Source of the DNA: Clostridia bacterium
GTDB taxonomy: Bacteria > Bacillota > Clostridia > Christensenellales > Borkfalkiaceae
Length of the DNA stretch: 64,000 bases
Direction of reading: 5' to 3'
NCBI GenBank assembly: GCA_017399185.1
Contig: JAFQEA010000016.1
Span: forward strand, 209,264 to 273,263
The position numbers were made by a program, and so were the translations under genes. The notes below the pieces were generated by a model, which was not told the origin of the DNA, searched no databases, and worked only from the letters and a program-made list of their open reading frames with translations. The stretch's first letter is position 1. Every line of letters begins with the position of its first letter. Positions 18,750 through 27,234 of this stretch are shown here, piece by piece.

Positions 18750-18785
18750 GGGCACTTTTTACCCCAAAACAGGTCGGTTTTTTAT
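18737..18785 (+). terminator. Nested hairpin 3' of nadE
   Basis: CCGATCT pairs with AGGTCGG and an inner GGGG pairs with CCCC, followed by TTTTTTA on the plus strand. It separates the array region from nadE. Confidence 0.65.
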
Positions 18786-18797
18786 ATAGATTAAGTT

Positions 18798-19565
18798 TTA
18801 TTTGTAATAGTCAAGCGGATTAACCTTAAAGCTTGGCATAAGCTCAAGCTTGAATAAATTTTGCTTGTGCAGCTTATCAATGCGCTCCTTGGATTTTTTG
18901 TCGGGCTGTATTCCGCGGCGGATATAATCGTCAAGTGATTGATAGGTAAAGCCAAGATTGTCTTCGTCGGTTTTACCCGAAAGTCCGTCTATAGGCGGTT
19001 TATCGACCAAAACTTCAGGAAGCCCAAGGTATTTGCCGATAGCTTTGACTTCTTCAACGGTAAAGTGTGAGCAGGGCGAAAAGTCCCCAACCGAGTCGCC
19101 GTAGCGCGTTGAATAGCCAACGTAGTCTTCGCTTAAGTTACACGTATTTGCAACCCTGCCGTTTAAGGATTGTGATAAAAAGTATAAAGCGCTCATTCGA
19201 AGTCTTGGCGAAAGATTAACCCTTGACTGCGCTGATACTTCAAAATCAGACGGCAAGGCCTTATACATGCCATCAAACGCATCCTTGATATTAAAGACGA
19301 TTTTCCGTATCTTAAGCGTGTCGCAAAGTAAATGCGCGCAGTCGATATCAGCCTGTACCCCATTAGGCATAAGTACGCCTATAACGCGATTACTCCCTAA
19401 AGCCTTAACGCAAAGTGCCGCAACGACAGAGCTATCTTTGCCGCCCGAAATCCCAACGATTGCATTGCAGCCTTCGCCGTTATTTTTAAAAAAATCCTGT
19501 ATCCACTTAACGCAGTTTTCGGTTGCTTTTTGTGCGTCAAACGTCTTATTGATAACGTAATCCAT
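18798..19565 (-). CDS. nadE: NH3-dependent NAD+ synthetase
   Basis: This enzyme makes NAD from deamido-NAD, ATP and ammonia. The ATP pyrophosphatase loop SGGKDSS is near residue 41, followed by VIGVLMPNG and the conserved STRYGDSVGDFSP and KPPIDGLSGKTDEDNLG segments. No glutaminase domain is present, so it is the ammonia type. I set the start at 19565. A longer open frame to 19652 runs back through a perfect promoter, so that extension cannot be translated from this promoter. No SD is evident before 19565. A copy of the dispersed motif lies within the gene, antisense. Confidence 0.93.
   Translation of the reverse strand: MDYVINKTFDAQKATENCVKWIQDFFKNNGEGCNAIVGISGGKDSSVVAALCVKALGSNRVIGVLMPNGVQADIDCAHLLCDTLKIRKIVFNIKDAFDGMYKALPSDFEVSAQSRVNLSPRLRMSALYFLSQSLNGRVANTCNLSEDYVGYSTRYGDSVGDFSPCSHFTVEEVKAIGKYLGLPEVLVDKPPIDGLSGKTDEDNLGFTYQSLDDYIRRGIQPDKKSKERIDKLHKQNLFKLELMPSFKVNPLDYYK
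18989..19002 (+). repeat. Dispersed motif copy, CTATAGGCGGTTTA
   Basis: Inside nadE, antisense to the gene, with flank GAAAGTCCGT and TCGACC. Confidence 0.6.
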
Positions 19566-19623
19566 AACAGTAAGCGCAAGCCCGATTAGGCTATATATAG
19601 GCTCACGCGCCCCCTTTGATTTG

Positions 19624-19652
19624 ATTATACTCTCATCATCATTTTTTGTCAA
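19624..19652 (-). promoter_or_regulatory. nadE promoter, exact consensus
   Basis: On the minus strand, TTGACA and TATAAT are separated by exactly 17 nt. It lies upstream of the ATG at 19565 and fixes that start over longer alternatives. Confidence 0.88.
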
Positions 19653-19780
19653 TGCTAAAAGCCGGATTTGTATTATTTTGTGTCAAAATTCCCGAAGATA
19701 TACTCAATTTTTGATTTTCCTAACCGTACGCCGCCTATACGAAACCTTAAGGTTTAATTCAAATTAAAATTATTTTTCAA

Positions 19781-19794
19781 TGGAAACGTTTCCA
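19781..19794 (+). promoter_or_regulatory. LacI/CcpA-type operator palindrome
   Basis: TGGAAACGTTTCCA is a perfect 14-bp palindrome with the central CG typical of LacI-family operators and cre sites. It lies 13 bp upstream of a TATAAT (19808-19813), overlapping the -35 position, so a bound repressor would block transcription of the sugar ABC locus. No LacI-family gene is present in the window. Confidence 0.75.
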
Positions 19795-19958
19795 CATCCG
19801 TTTTGTGTATAATCTAATCCAAAAAAACCATATACAACATTATTATAAATAATGTATAATAATTTTGTGCAGTCCTAATGCCGTATTATGCCCAAAAACA
19901 AGTGGATTTATTGCGGTGGGGTTGGACAATACGCTAAATTTTAGCTTTTGAGGAACTT

Positions 19959-21044
19959 ATGGCATACTTAACATTACAAGGCATCAATAAAGTTTATCCA
20001 AACGGCTTCCACGCCGTGCACGATTTCAATCTTGAAATCCAAAAAGGTGAATTTATCGTTTTCGTTGGTCCGTCAGGCTGTGGTAAGTCAACCACGCTCC
20101 GTATGATTGCCGGTCTTGAAGATATCTCCAAGGGTGACTTCTTTATTGACGGCGTTCGTGCAAACGAAAAGGGTCCGCGTGAACGTGAAATTGCCATGGT
20201 TTTCCAAAGCTACGCGCTCTATCCGCACATGTCCGTTTACGATAATCTTGCGTTCGGCTTGACCTTACAAGGCGTTGACGAAGAAGTTATCGAAAAAAAG
20301 GTTTTGGCAACGGCAAAGATTTTAGGTCTTACAGACTATCTTGACAGAAAGCCGCGTGCGCTTTCGGGCGGTCAACGCCAGCGTGTTGCGGTAGGCCGTG
20401 CAATCATCAGAAAGGTTGGCGTATTCTTAATGGACGAGCCGCTATCTAACCTTGACGCAAAGCAAAGGGTTACGATGCGTTCTGAAATCACACAAATCCA
20501 CCGCGAAACAAAAGCAACCACCATTTACGTTACACACGACCAGACCGAAGCTATGACAATGGCTGACAGAATCGTCGTTATGAAGGACGGGTATATCCAA
20601 CAGGTCGGCACCCCGCGTGAGCTTTATTTTGACCCTGTTAATATGTTCGTTGCGGGCTTTATCGGCGAACCGCCAATGAACTTTATTGAAGGCGAGATAA
20701 AGGGCGGCAAGTTCGTGTTCAGCGGCGGCGAAATTGAAGCTTCAGCTTCACTTGGTGCTGAAAATGTGGCAAAATACGAAGGAAAGCCAATCGTTATGGG
20801 CTTTAGACCCGAGGCAATCAAGCTTAAAGGCAGTGAAGAAAACGCTTACTCACTTGAATGTATGGTTGAGCTTACCGAGCTTTTAGGCGACAACACCAAC
20901 GTTTATGCGGACCTTAACGGTGCAAGGGTTATTTTAAAGGTTGACCCACACTTCACCCCGGAAGAAGACGCACCTTGGGCGTTTGAAATCCCACACAAGT
21001 CAGTTTACTGGTTCGACAAGGAAACCGAGCTTGTTATTAAATAA
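19959..21044 (+). CDS. Sugar ABC transporter ATPase (MalK/UgpC type), copy 1
   Basis: This cytoplasmic ATPase of a carbohydrate importer has 361 residues. Walker A is GPSGCGKST (residues 38-46), the Q-loop is FQSYALYPHM, the signature is LSGGQRQR and Walker B is VFLMDEPLSNLD; the H-loop is THD. A C-terminal TOBE-type regulatory domain of about 110 residues is present, as in MalK, UgpC and MsmK. It opens the locus and is followed at 23 bp by a membrane protein. A paralogue of the same type lies at 27771. GAGG lies 8 nt before the ATG. Confidence 0.95.
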   Translation: MAYLTLQGINKVYPNGFHAVHDFNLEIQKGEFIVFVGPSGCGKSTTLRMIAGLEDISKGDFFIDGVRANEKGPREREIAMVFQSYALYPHMSVYDNLAFGLTLQGVDEEVIEKKVLATAKILGLTDYLDRKPRALSGGQRQRVAVGRAIIRKVGVFLMDEPLSNLDAKQRVTMRSEITQIHRETKATTIYVTHDQTEAMTMADRIVVMKDGYIQQVGTPRELYFDPVNMFVAGFIGEPPMNFIEGEIKGGKFVFSGGEIEASASLGAENVAKYEGKPIVMGFRPEAIKLKGSEENAYSLECMVELTELLGDNTNVYADLNGARVILKVDPHFTPEEDAPWAFEIPHKSVYWFDKETELVIK

Positions 21045-21067
21045 TACGGCTCGTTATCAAATAATAA

Positions 21068-21673
21068 ATGAACTTAACTTTCAAAAAATACCGTCAAATT
21101 GATATAACCATTTTTACCGTGATTTACGCTATTTTGGAAGCTTTAATCGTTTACGGCTCAAACAAATGGTTTACCCACCAATTTTACACCCTGTCGCTAT
21201 CGGTGACGGTTGTTGCAATCGTAATGGTCAGGTGGGGCGGCTTTGCGGCAATACCGGCCCTTGTCGGGGTGGGTGTTTCGCTTCTTGCAAACCTTGCCGC
21301 GGGTAACCAGGTGACATATCAGACGGCGATTATTTATACGGGCGGAAGCTTGAGTATGCTTTTAGGGCTTTTGTATATAAAGCTTGTCAAAAAGGAAAGG
21401 CTATCAAACCGCAAAAGCCTGGCGTGTTACGGGCTGGTTATCGTAATGTATTTGTTGACAATAGTATTTAGAACGTTGATTTCCATGTGCTTCGGCTTTG
21501 GGTTTTCAATTATTGTCAACTTCAACTTTGCAGAATGTTTGACCTTGTTATTTGCGCTGATTGCAGTGTTCGTTGCGCGCCGGCAGGAAGGCTTGTTTGT
21601 CGATCAAAAGACCTACCTTCTTGAGCTTGAAAAAAAGCGCGAAAAAGAACGCGCCGAAAACCTGCCGTCATAA
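21068..21673 (+). CDS. Multi-pass membrane protein, ECF S-component-like
   Basis: This 201-residue protein has about six hydrophobic segments and a charged Lys/Glu-rich C-terminal tail. The segment MVRWGGFAAIPALVGVG and the overall size resemble substrate-binding (S) components of ECF transporters, but I do not recognise a vitamin-specific motif, so this is tentative. It lies between the ATPase gene and the permease genes of the sugar locus, in the same direction, and is probably cotranscribed. It could be an accessory subunit of the importer. Confidence 0.6.
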   Translation: MNLTFKKYRQIDITIFTVIYAILEALIVYGSNKWFTHQFYTLSLSVTVVAIVMVRWGGFAAIPALVGVGVSLLANLAAGNQVTYQTAIIYTGGSLSMLLGLLYIKLVKKERLSNRKSLACYGLVIVMYLLTIVFRTLISMCFGFGFSIIVNFNFAECLTLLFALIAVFVARRQEGLFVDQKTYLLELEKKREKERAENLPS

Positions 21674-21816
21674 AAAAAGTTCCTAAACAAGCTTACTATT
21701 TTAATTTAAAGTACACGCACGCGCACATAACGCGCACCATAAAACCGCATCATAAACCGCAAGGCGGTTATACAACACACTTTTAAGACACATTACCACT
21801 TATTGGAGGATGCACA

Positions 21817-22884
21817 ATGAAGTTCAAAGCTAAAGCAGCCGACTTCCTTATTTATGACGAAGCCACCGGGAAATACCGCGAAAACCCCGAACAGCTTGTT
21901 CGTGACGACGTTGAGAAACGTCATTGGCGCAGAGTTTTCCAACTTATTTTAAGAGATTGGCGTTTATACTTAATGCTTGTCCCAATGCTTTTTGTTTTCA
22001 TCTGCTGGCGTTATTTGCCAATGACAGAGCTTTTGGGTTGCTTTAAGGTTGGTGCTTCAGCATTAGAGGTTAAGGACCAGACTTTTGCAGGCTTTTCAAA
22101 CTTCAAAACGTTGTTCTTCCCAAACGATACAAGTACTTACGCCATTGACTTCTGGCGCGCGTTCAGAAACACCTTTATGATAAGCTTTTACGGGCTTTGC
22201 TTCGGCTTCCCGATGCCAATCATAATCGCGCTTTTCTTTAACGAAATCAAGTCCAACATTTTAAGAAGCGTTTACCAGGTATTTACGTATCTTCCGAAGT
22301 TTATGTCAACCGTTGTTATCACAACGCTTGTTACGCTTCTTCTTAAGAAAGGCGATACAACTTTCAGCAATGGTATTATTACACAGTTATTCGTTAACCT
22401 TGGCTGGATAAAAGATGGTACCGGTATGCTTGAAGAACCTACTTATTTTAGGGCAATTTACCAGATTTCAGGTATCTGGGAAACTGCAGGGTACGATAGC
22501 ATCGTATTCTTTGCGGCCGTTATTGCAGTATCGCCAACCAGCTATGAAGCCGCACAAATTGACGGTGCCGGCAAAATGGCACAAATGCGATACGTTGTTC
22601 TACCAAGCATTTTATCAACCGTTGTAATCATGCTTATCACAAAGATTGGTACGCTTTTATCGGTTGGTTACGAAAAGGTTTTACTTTTATACAACGAACA
22701 CACTTACCAGACGGCAGAAGTCGTTTCAACCTTTGCACACCGCTTCGGTATTGGTGACGCGTCAAATATGGCGGCTTCATCATACGCAATCGCGGCAGAA
22801 ATGGTTAACAACGTTATTGGTATGGTGCTTGTTATCGGCGCAAATACTATCGCTAAAAAAGCGGCAGACGTTTCGCTTTATTAA
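21817..22884 (+). CDS. Sugar ABC transporter permease (LplB type)
   Basis: This 355-residue inner-membrane permease has six main membrane segments after a roughly 50-residue charged N-terminus. The cytoplasmic EAA loop, SYEAAQIDGAGKMAQMRYVV, near residue 248 docks with the ATPase. The type is LplB (partner of YtcP), often serving oligosaccharide uptake with large lipoprotein receptors. TTGGAGG precedes the ATG by 8 nt. The spacing of 21 bp to the next permease indicates one transcript. There are inserted residues between the first two helices (GCFKVG... FFPNDTSTYAIDF) as in the family. Confidence 0.92.
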   Translation: MKFKAKAADFLIYDEATGKYRENPEQLVRDDVEKRHWRRVFQLILRDWRLYLMLVPMLFVFICWRYLPMTELLGCFKVGASALEVKDQTFAGFSNFKTLFFPNDTSTYAIDFWRAFRNTFMISFYGLCFGFPMPIIIALFFNEIKSNILRSVYQVFTYLPKFMSTVVITTLVTLLLKKGDTTFSNGIITQLFVNLGWIKDGTGMLEEPTYFRAIYQISGIWETAGYDSIVFFAAVIAVSPTSYEAAQIDGAGKMAQMRYVVLPSILSTVVIMLITKIGTLLSVGYEKVLLLYNEHTYQTAEVVSTFAHRFGIGDASNMAASSYAIAAEMVNNVIGMVLVIGANTIAKKAADVSLY

Positions 22885-22905
22885 GATAAGGGGGGATAAA
22901 AGAGT

Positions 22906-23817
22906 ATGAAACGTAAACTTGAAATATCCGAAGTTATCTTTAAGATAATAAGCTACACCTTTTTAACAATCTTTGCACTTTGCTGCTTGTACCCCTTTGT
23001 TTACGCGCTTTCAGCATCACTTAGTAGCTATCAGGCAGTAGAATACAACAAGGTTATATTGTTCCCAGTTGATTTACAGATTGACGCATATAAGTTTGTA
23101 TTAAGCGGCTCTAATGGTAACGGCTTCTGGAACTCTTATACAAACACTATCTTTGTTACCTTCTACGGTACGATTTGGGCGTTGGGCGTTGCAATTTTAG
23201 GCGGCTATGCGCTTTCTAAAAAGAGACTTTTATTCAGAAAAGGCTTTAACTTCTTCTTAGTATTCACAATGTGGTTTTCTGCCGGTCTTGTACCCCAATA
23301 CCGTAACTATTTGGCAACGCAGGATGTGTTCAATGCAATCGGTATTACCGACGATAAGTGGCTTATCGTTATCGCAATGGGTATGGCTGCAATGAACATT
23401 ATTCTTCTCCGTAACGCGTTTGAAGGCGTTCCGTCAGAAATCGAAGAAGCTGCCCGCGTTGACGGCGCAACTGAATTCCAGATTTTAACCAAGGTTTATA
23501 TCCCGATGAGCAAATCAACCATCGCAACGGTTGCACTGTTTTTTGCAATCTCACGCTGGAACGGTTACTACTGGGCAAAGACCATGCTTGGCGGCAACAG
23601 CGCTGAATGGCCATTGCAGGTTTATTTGAGAACGCAGTTGGAATACTTCCAAGACCCCGACTACGTAACAAGCTGGAACAATTCATATCCAAACATCTCG
23701 TCAAATTCAGTTATCTTCGTATTAATCGTTTGCGCTATTATCCCGATTTTAATTATTTACCCATTTATTCAAAAGTATTTTGCTAAAGGCGTAAATATGG
23801 GTGGCGTTAAGGAATAA
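22906..23817 (+). CDS. Sugar ABC transporter permease (YtcP/MalG type)
   Basis: This second permease subunit of 303 residues is predicted to have six membrane segments. The EAA loop reads EIEEAARVDGATEFQIL near residue 180. The C-terminus, YFAKGVNMGGVKE, matches the YtcP family consensus. It pairs with the LplB-type permease to form the channel. GGGGG precedes the ATG. The gene is followed by the threefold 110-bp repeat rather than directly by the receptor gene. Confidence 0.92.
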   Translation: MKRKLEISEVIFKIISYTFLTIFALCCLYPFVYALSASLSSYQAVEYNKVILFPVDLQIDAYKFVLSGSNGNGFWNSYTNTIFVTFYGTIWALGVAILGGYALSKKRLLFRKGFNFFLVFTMWFSAGLVPQYRNYLATQDVFNAIGITDDKWLIVIAMGMAAMNIILLRNAFEGVPSEIEEAARVDGATEFQILTKVYIPMSKSTIATVALFFAISRWNGYYWAKTMLGGNSAEWPLQVYLRTQLEYFQDPDYVTSWNNSYPNISSNSVIFVLIVCAIIPILIIYPFIQKYFAKGVNMGGVKE

Positions 23818-23860
23818 TCTTTATATACTTCGCAATACTTTGTTATTTGTAAATTTTTGT

Positions 23861-24172
23861 AATTCCTGCGTACGGCAAGTACGCCCCCTTGCAAAAATTC
23901 ACAAATGTCGCGTCTTGCTCGCATCTAAAGCTTATTCACGCTAAACGGGCTTTGACGTGTTGACGGTAATTCCTGCTTACGGTAAGTACGCTCCCTTGTA
24001 AAAATTCACGTCTTTCGCGTTTTGCTTGCATCTAAAACTTATTCACGTTAAACGGGCTTGACGTGTTGACGGCGTTAATTGTTTTTACAATTCCTGCGTA
24101 CACAAAGTACGCCCCCTTGCAAAAATTCACAAATGTCGCGCCTTGCTTGCATCTAAAACTTATTCACGTTAA
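23861..24172. repeat. Three tandem degenerate ~110-bp repeats
   Basis: Units begin with AATTCCTGC at 23861, 23968 and 24089 (periods 107 and 121 bp). Each has an imperfect palindrome near its start (GCGTAC...GTACGC), then CCCTTG, AAAAATTCAC, a TCGCG block, TTGCTYGCATCTAAA and TTATTCACGTTAAA. The first two end with GACGTGTTGACGG. No open frame spans the block. It fills the 448-bp gap between permease and receptor genes and could shape mRNA processing or stability. Confidence 0.85.
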
Positions 24173-24265
24173 ATAAATGCGCATAATAAATTTTACTTTT
24201 TAATCATTTTATAATTTAGGTTAATTCGGACAAATCCGATAACAATAATATTTTTGGAGGAAAAT

Positions 24266-26437
24266 ATGAAGACATCAAAATTACTAGCTTTAGTAATGGC
24301 ACTCGTTGTTGTTTTATCTTTCAGCCTTGTTGGTTGTAAAGACAAAAAACCAGACGATGGCGGCACCACACCACCAGCAGAAATTCCAAAATTGGAATAT
24401 GCTGAAGGTACTGAACTCCGCATGGCTACAGGTTACAACAACCTTAACACAGGTCTTGCATTCGATGCTGATACAGCAGGCGAAGGCATCACGTTAGCTG
24501 ACGGTGTTACTTACCACGCTGGCGACTTAAAGCCAACATGGGTTCAAGTTCAAAAAGCACTTAACGTTAAGATCACAAACTTATTCACAGGCGCTGGCTC
24601 TGCTGAAAAAGAATTCAAGGTATGGCAAGAAAAGCTCAACGAAGTTGACATGGTTTCAGGTTCATTAAGCGTTTTACAAACAGCTGGTGCAAACGGCCAA
24701 CTCGTAAACATTGCTGAATACTTAGACGCAATGCCAAACTTCAAGGCTTACTTAGAAGCTAACCCAATCGTTCGTCTTTCTATCACAGGCGACGCAAGAA
24801 CAGGCGCTATTTACTTCTCACCATACTTCGACGGCGTTAACGATATCGAACGTATGCCATTAATGCGTGTTGACTATCTTGCTAAGTTACTCGACGGCGA
24901 AGGCGACTTCACCGCAGAAGCTTCAAAGACTGTTGTTAAAGGCATTTACACACCATACATGCCAACATCCGGTACTGTAGAAGTTGAAGTTGTTAAAGCT
25001 GACGCTTCCGGCACAGAAAAGGTTGTTAAAAACTACGCTGCATACGGCAACATCATCGCTAGAATGAACGCAGAAGCAAGCTTAACAGGTGTTCAAGCTG
25101 TTAACATGCTCCGTGACTACATCGACGCAACATACGGTGGTTATTATGGCACAAAACGTTCTGACCTTTTCGCTGGTCAAAACGCTGCTTGGGACGCTGA
25201 CGAATTAGCAGCACTTCTCCGCTGCGTAGTAGCTAACCCACAAACGTTAAACGGTACAGATTCTATCCAAGGTCTCTTCTCACGTGAAGATGGTAACAAC
25301 CAACGTCGCGTTGACTTATTCAGATTCGCTGGTTCATTATTCGGCGTACGTGGTCTTGAATCAAGACACGACTATCTCTACTTCGATTCTGAAGGTATGC
25401 TCCACGATGCTCGTCAAGAAGTTGCAACATACGAAGCACTTGAAAGAATGAACGCATTAAAGGCTGAAGGTTTAATTTCTGCTGACTACAACGTAGGTAC
25501 ATCTACATCTACAAACTATCTTGAAAAAGACAGTGGTTTCATGAGCTATGACTACAACCAAACACAAACTCTCATGAACGCTACAAAGCTTCAAGAAGGC
25601 GAAAAATACATGGCAGTTATGGTTCCTGTTGCTCGTTGGAACGACGGCGGCGAAACTGAAAAATTCATGAGATTCACAGAAAGCTGGCGTTCAGTTAAGA
25701 CCGACGGTTGGGCAATCTCTAAAGCTGGTGTTGAAGGTAGCAAAGACAAACTCAACGCTGCATTATCACTTATTGACTACGCTTACAGCGTTCAAGGTCA
25801 AATCCTTATGTCTTACGGTCCAGACGCTTTCATTAAAGTTAAAAACGCTAACGTAGTTGTTGAAACTTGGGAAGACGTTGCTGACAAGTACCACACATTC
25901 AACTTCAACGGTGTTCAAATGCCTATGATCGCTGATGCTACCGAAGAAGAACTCTGGGCTAAGAAGGGTGGTAACTACACTAACTATGCTCGTCAATTAT
26001 TAGGTTCTACACTTTCATTTGCTAAGTCACAAGCATTCGAAGTTCAATGTACACACGCTGTTGGTCGTGAAGGCGCTCAACAAATCGCTGTAGCTATCGG
26101 TTTTGGTACAATCAAACACCCGGAACTCGCTGTTTGCGACAATATGTGGTACACATCAATCCCAACAAACTTACCAACAACAAAAGCTGAAGAAGACAGA
26201 CTTGCTGCTCTTGGTAACTTAGCTTCTTCCGGTAAATTCTCTCAATCAAAGAACAACACAAACTGCTTAGTTAACTTAATCAGTGGTGGTTGGGCTGCAT
26301 TAAGCGAATTAGCTGGCGCAGAAGTTGCTACACCTGCAGCAGCAGCTGCATTAGTATCTGAAACATGGGGCGGTTCAGTATACCTTAAGGTTAAATCAGA
26401 TGCATGGACAAGACTTCTTACTTTCTACGCTAAATAA
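24266..26437 (+). CDS. Large sugar-binding lipoprotein of ABC importer
   Basis: This extracellular solute-binding protein of 723 residues is far longer than the usual 400-550. The signal peptide ends at a lipobox with Cys near residue 22 (FSLVGC), followed by a Thr/Pro linker. The rest reads as a two-lobed receptor of the LplA type, rich in Asn, Thr and Tyr. The ATG at 24266 has GGAGG at spacing 5-6; an in-frame TTG 12 bp upstream would overlap that site. Codon use is extreme (CAA, ACA, GAA, AAC), like gap, implying very high expression. A hairpin terminator follows. The ligand is not evident. Confidence 0.9.
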   Translation: MKTSKLLALVMALVVVLSFSLVGCKDKKPDDGGTTPPAEIPKLEYAEGTELRMATGYNNLNTGLAFDADTAGEGITLADGVTYHAGDLKPTWVQVQKALNVKITNLFTGAGSAEKEFKVWQEKLNEVDMVSGSLSVLQTAGANGQLVNIAEYLDAMPNFKAYLEANPIVRLSITGDARTGAIYFSPYFDGVNDIERMPLMRVDYLAKLLDGEGDFTAEASKTVVKGIYTPYMPTSGTVEVEVVKADASGTEKVVKNYAAYGNIIARMNAEASLTGVQAVNMLRDYIDATYGGYYGTKRSDLFAGQNAAWDADELAALLRCVVANPQTLNGTDSIQGLFSREDGNNQRRVDLFRFAGSLFGVRGLESRHDYLYFDSEGMLHDARQEVATYEALERMNALKAEGLISADYNVGTSTSTNYLEKDSGFMSYDYNQTQTLMNATKLQEGEKYMAVMVPVARWNDGGETEKFMRFTESWRSVKTDGWAISKAGVEGSKDKLNAALSLIDYAYSVQGQILMSYGPDAFIKVKNANVVVETWEDVADKYHTFNFNGVQMPMIADATEEELWAKKGGNYTNYARQLLGSTLSFAKSQAFEVQCTHAVGREGAQQIAVAIGFGTIKHPELAVCDNMWYTSIPTNLPTTKAEEDRLAALGNLASSGKFSQSKNNTNCLVNLISGGWAALSELAGAEVATPAAAAALVSETWGGSVYLKVKSDAWTRLLTFYAK

Positions 26438-26462
26438 TTAACTACTAGTTAATTTACAAATA

Positions 26463-26515
26463 ATGCTTAAATTTTAAGCATTGATAAGGGCTTGGTTGGG
26501 GGATTTCCCCCAACC
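26463..26515 (+). terminator. Hairpins after the receptor gene
   Basis: An AT-rich palindrome TGCTTAAATTTTAAGCA (26464-26480) is followed by a GC-rich stem GGTTGGGGG/CCCCCAACC (26494-26515). There is no T run directly after the second stem, so partial termination or 3'-end protection is more likely than full termination. Confidence 0.6.
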
Positions 26516-26622
26516 AAATAACCCCTTAATTTTTATCAATACAAAATTTATTATTGCAAGTATTTGCATAAATTGACAAAATCAATCGTTGGCAAACCGT
26601 GCCACGCACCGCGAGGGTAACT

Positions 26623-27222
26623 ATGTTCAAAACTCAAATTAAATTTCAGCGCATTTTATGTCTTGTTGCACTTATTTGTGCGGCAGTGACTTTTGTGTAC
26701 GCGCTTGGTATCATGACTGACGTTTATAAATTATTCCGTTATGTTCCTTATCCTGAAGATCCGCATTATGCTGTTGAGGTAGAAGGAGCATGGATTTATT
26801 TTGATATGCAACCGTTTAATGAATCTCTTATTGCCGTCAGTATTGCGCTTATCCTTATTGCGGTAGTGTTGTTTATCACAAACACACATACAAGAAGAAA
26901 ATATTACATCGGAAACTACGTTGCCGTTGGTCTTTACACAGCGGCAAGTTTAGCGTCCACAATTTGGGCGTATATAAATATTATAAAATTTAAAGCACAA
27001 TTTTTACAGGTTGACTTTGAAACCTGGAAATATTTGACAGAAGAAATATATAAGACTGATCCCTATACTGAATCAACCTTTTGGTTTGATATTGGGTTCT
27101 TTGCTCATGCTTTACCTATAATTGTATCTATCTTGCTTATTATCAACGTTGTCTGGAAAGTTTCACTTGTGAAACAAGAAAGAGCACTTATTGAAGCAGG
27201 CAAAACGGAAAATCAAGGCTAA
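26623..27222 (+). CDS. Four-helix membrane protein of the sugar locus
   Basis: This 199-residue protein has hydrophobic segments near residues 10-30, 68-88, 98-122 and 163-185. A Pro/Tyr-rich extracytoplasmic loop follows the first segment. The start at 26623 is chosen because GAGGG lies 7 nt upstream; an in-frame GTG 24 bp earlier has no site. I recognise no family. It begins a run of five closely spaced genes that includes a second MalK-type ATPase, which suggests a role with the importer. Confidence 0.6.
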   Translation: MFKTQIKFQRILCLVALICAAVTFVYALGIMTDVYKLFRYVPYPEDPHYAVEVEGAWIYFDMQPFNESLIAVSIALILIAVVLFITNTHTRRKYYIGNYVAVGLYTAASLASTIWAYINIIKFKAQFLQVDFETWKYLTEEIYKTDPYTESTFWFDIGFFAHALPIIVSILLIINVVWKVSLVKQERALIEAGKTENQG

Positions 27223-27234
27223 GGGGGTAAATAT

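Larger units (their letters stand above)
18346..18797. other. 452-bp intergenic region holding a hairpin array and two terminators
   Basis: No convincing gene is present. The region contains a 26-nt palindrome at 18368-18393, the GTGAAGT/ACTTCAC hairpin array, a terminator-like stem at 18600-18636, a reverse copy of the dispersed motif, and a nested hairpin at 18737-18785. Confidence 0.85.
19566..19958. other. Regulatory spacer between nadE and the sugar ABC locus
   Basis: No gene is visible. The 393 bp hold the nadE promoter, a 14-bp operator-like palindrome, a TATAAT at 19808-19813 beside it, and an AT-rich hairpin (ACATTATT/AATAATGT, 19837-19855). Confidence 0.75.

Noticed and set aside
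19581..19610. Motif-like CTATATATAGGCT upstream of nadE
   Set aside because: It shares CTATA and a GATTA nearby, but in the wrong order and spacing.
23861..24172. CRISPR-like appearance of the threefold repeat
   Set aside because: Units are about 110 bp and similar along their whole length, with no constant repeat/variable spacer structure and no cas genes.
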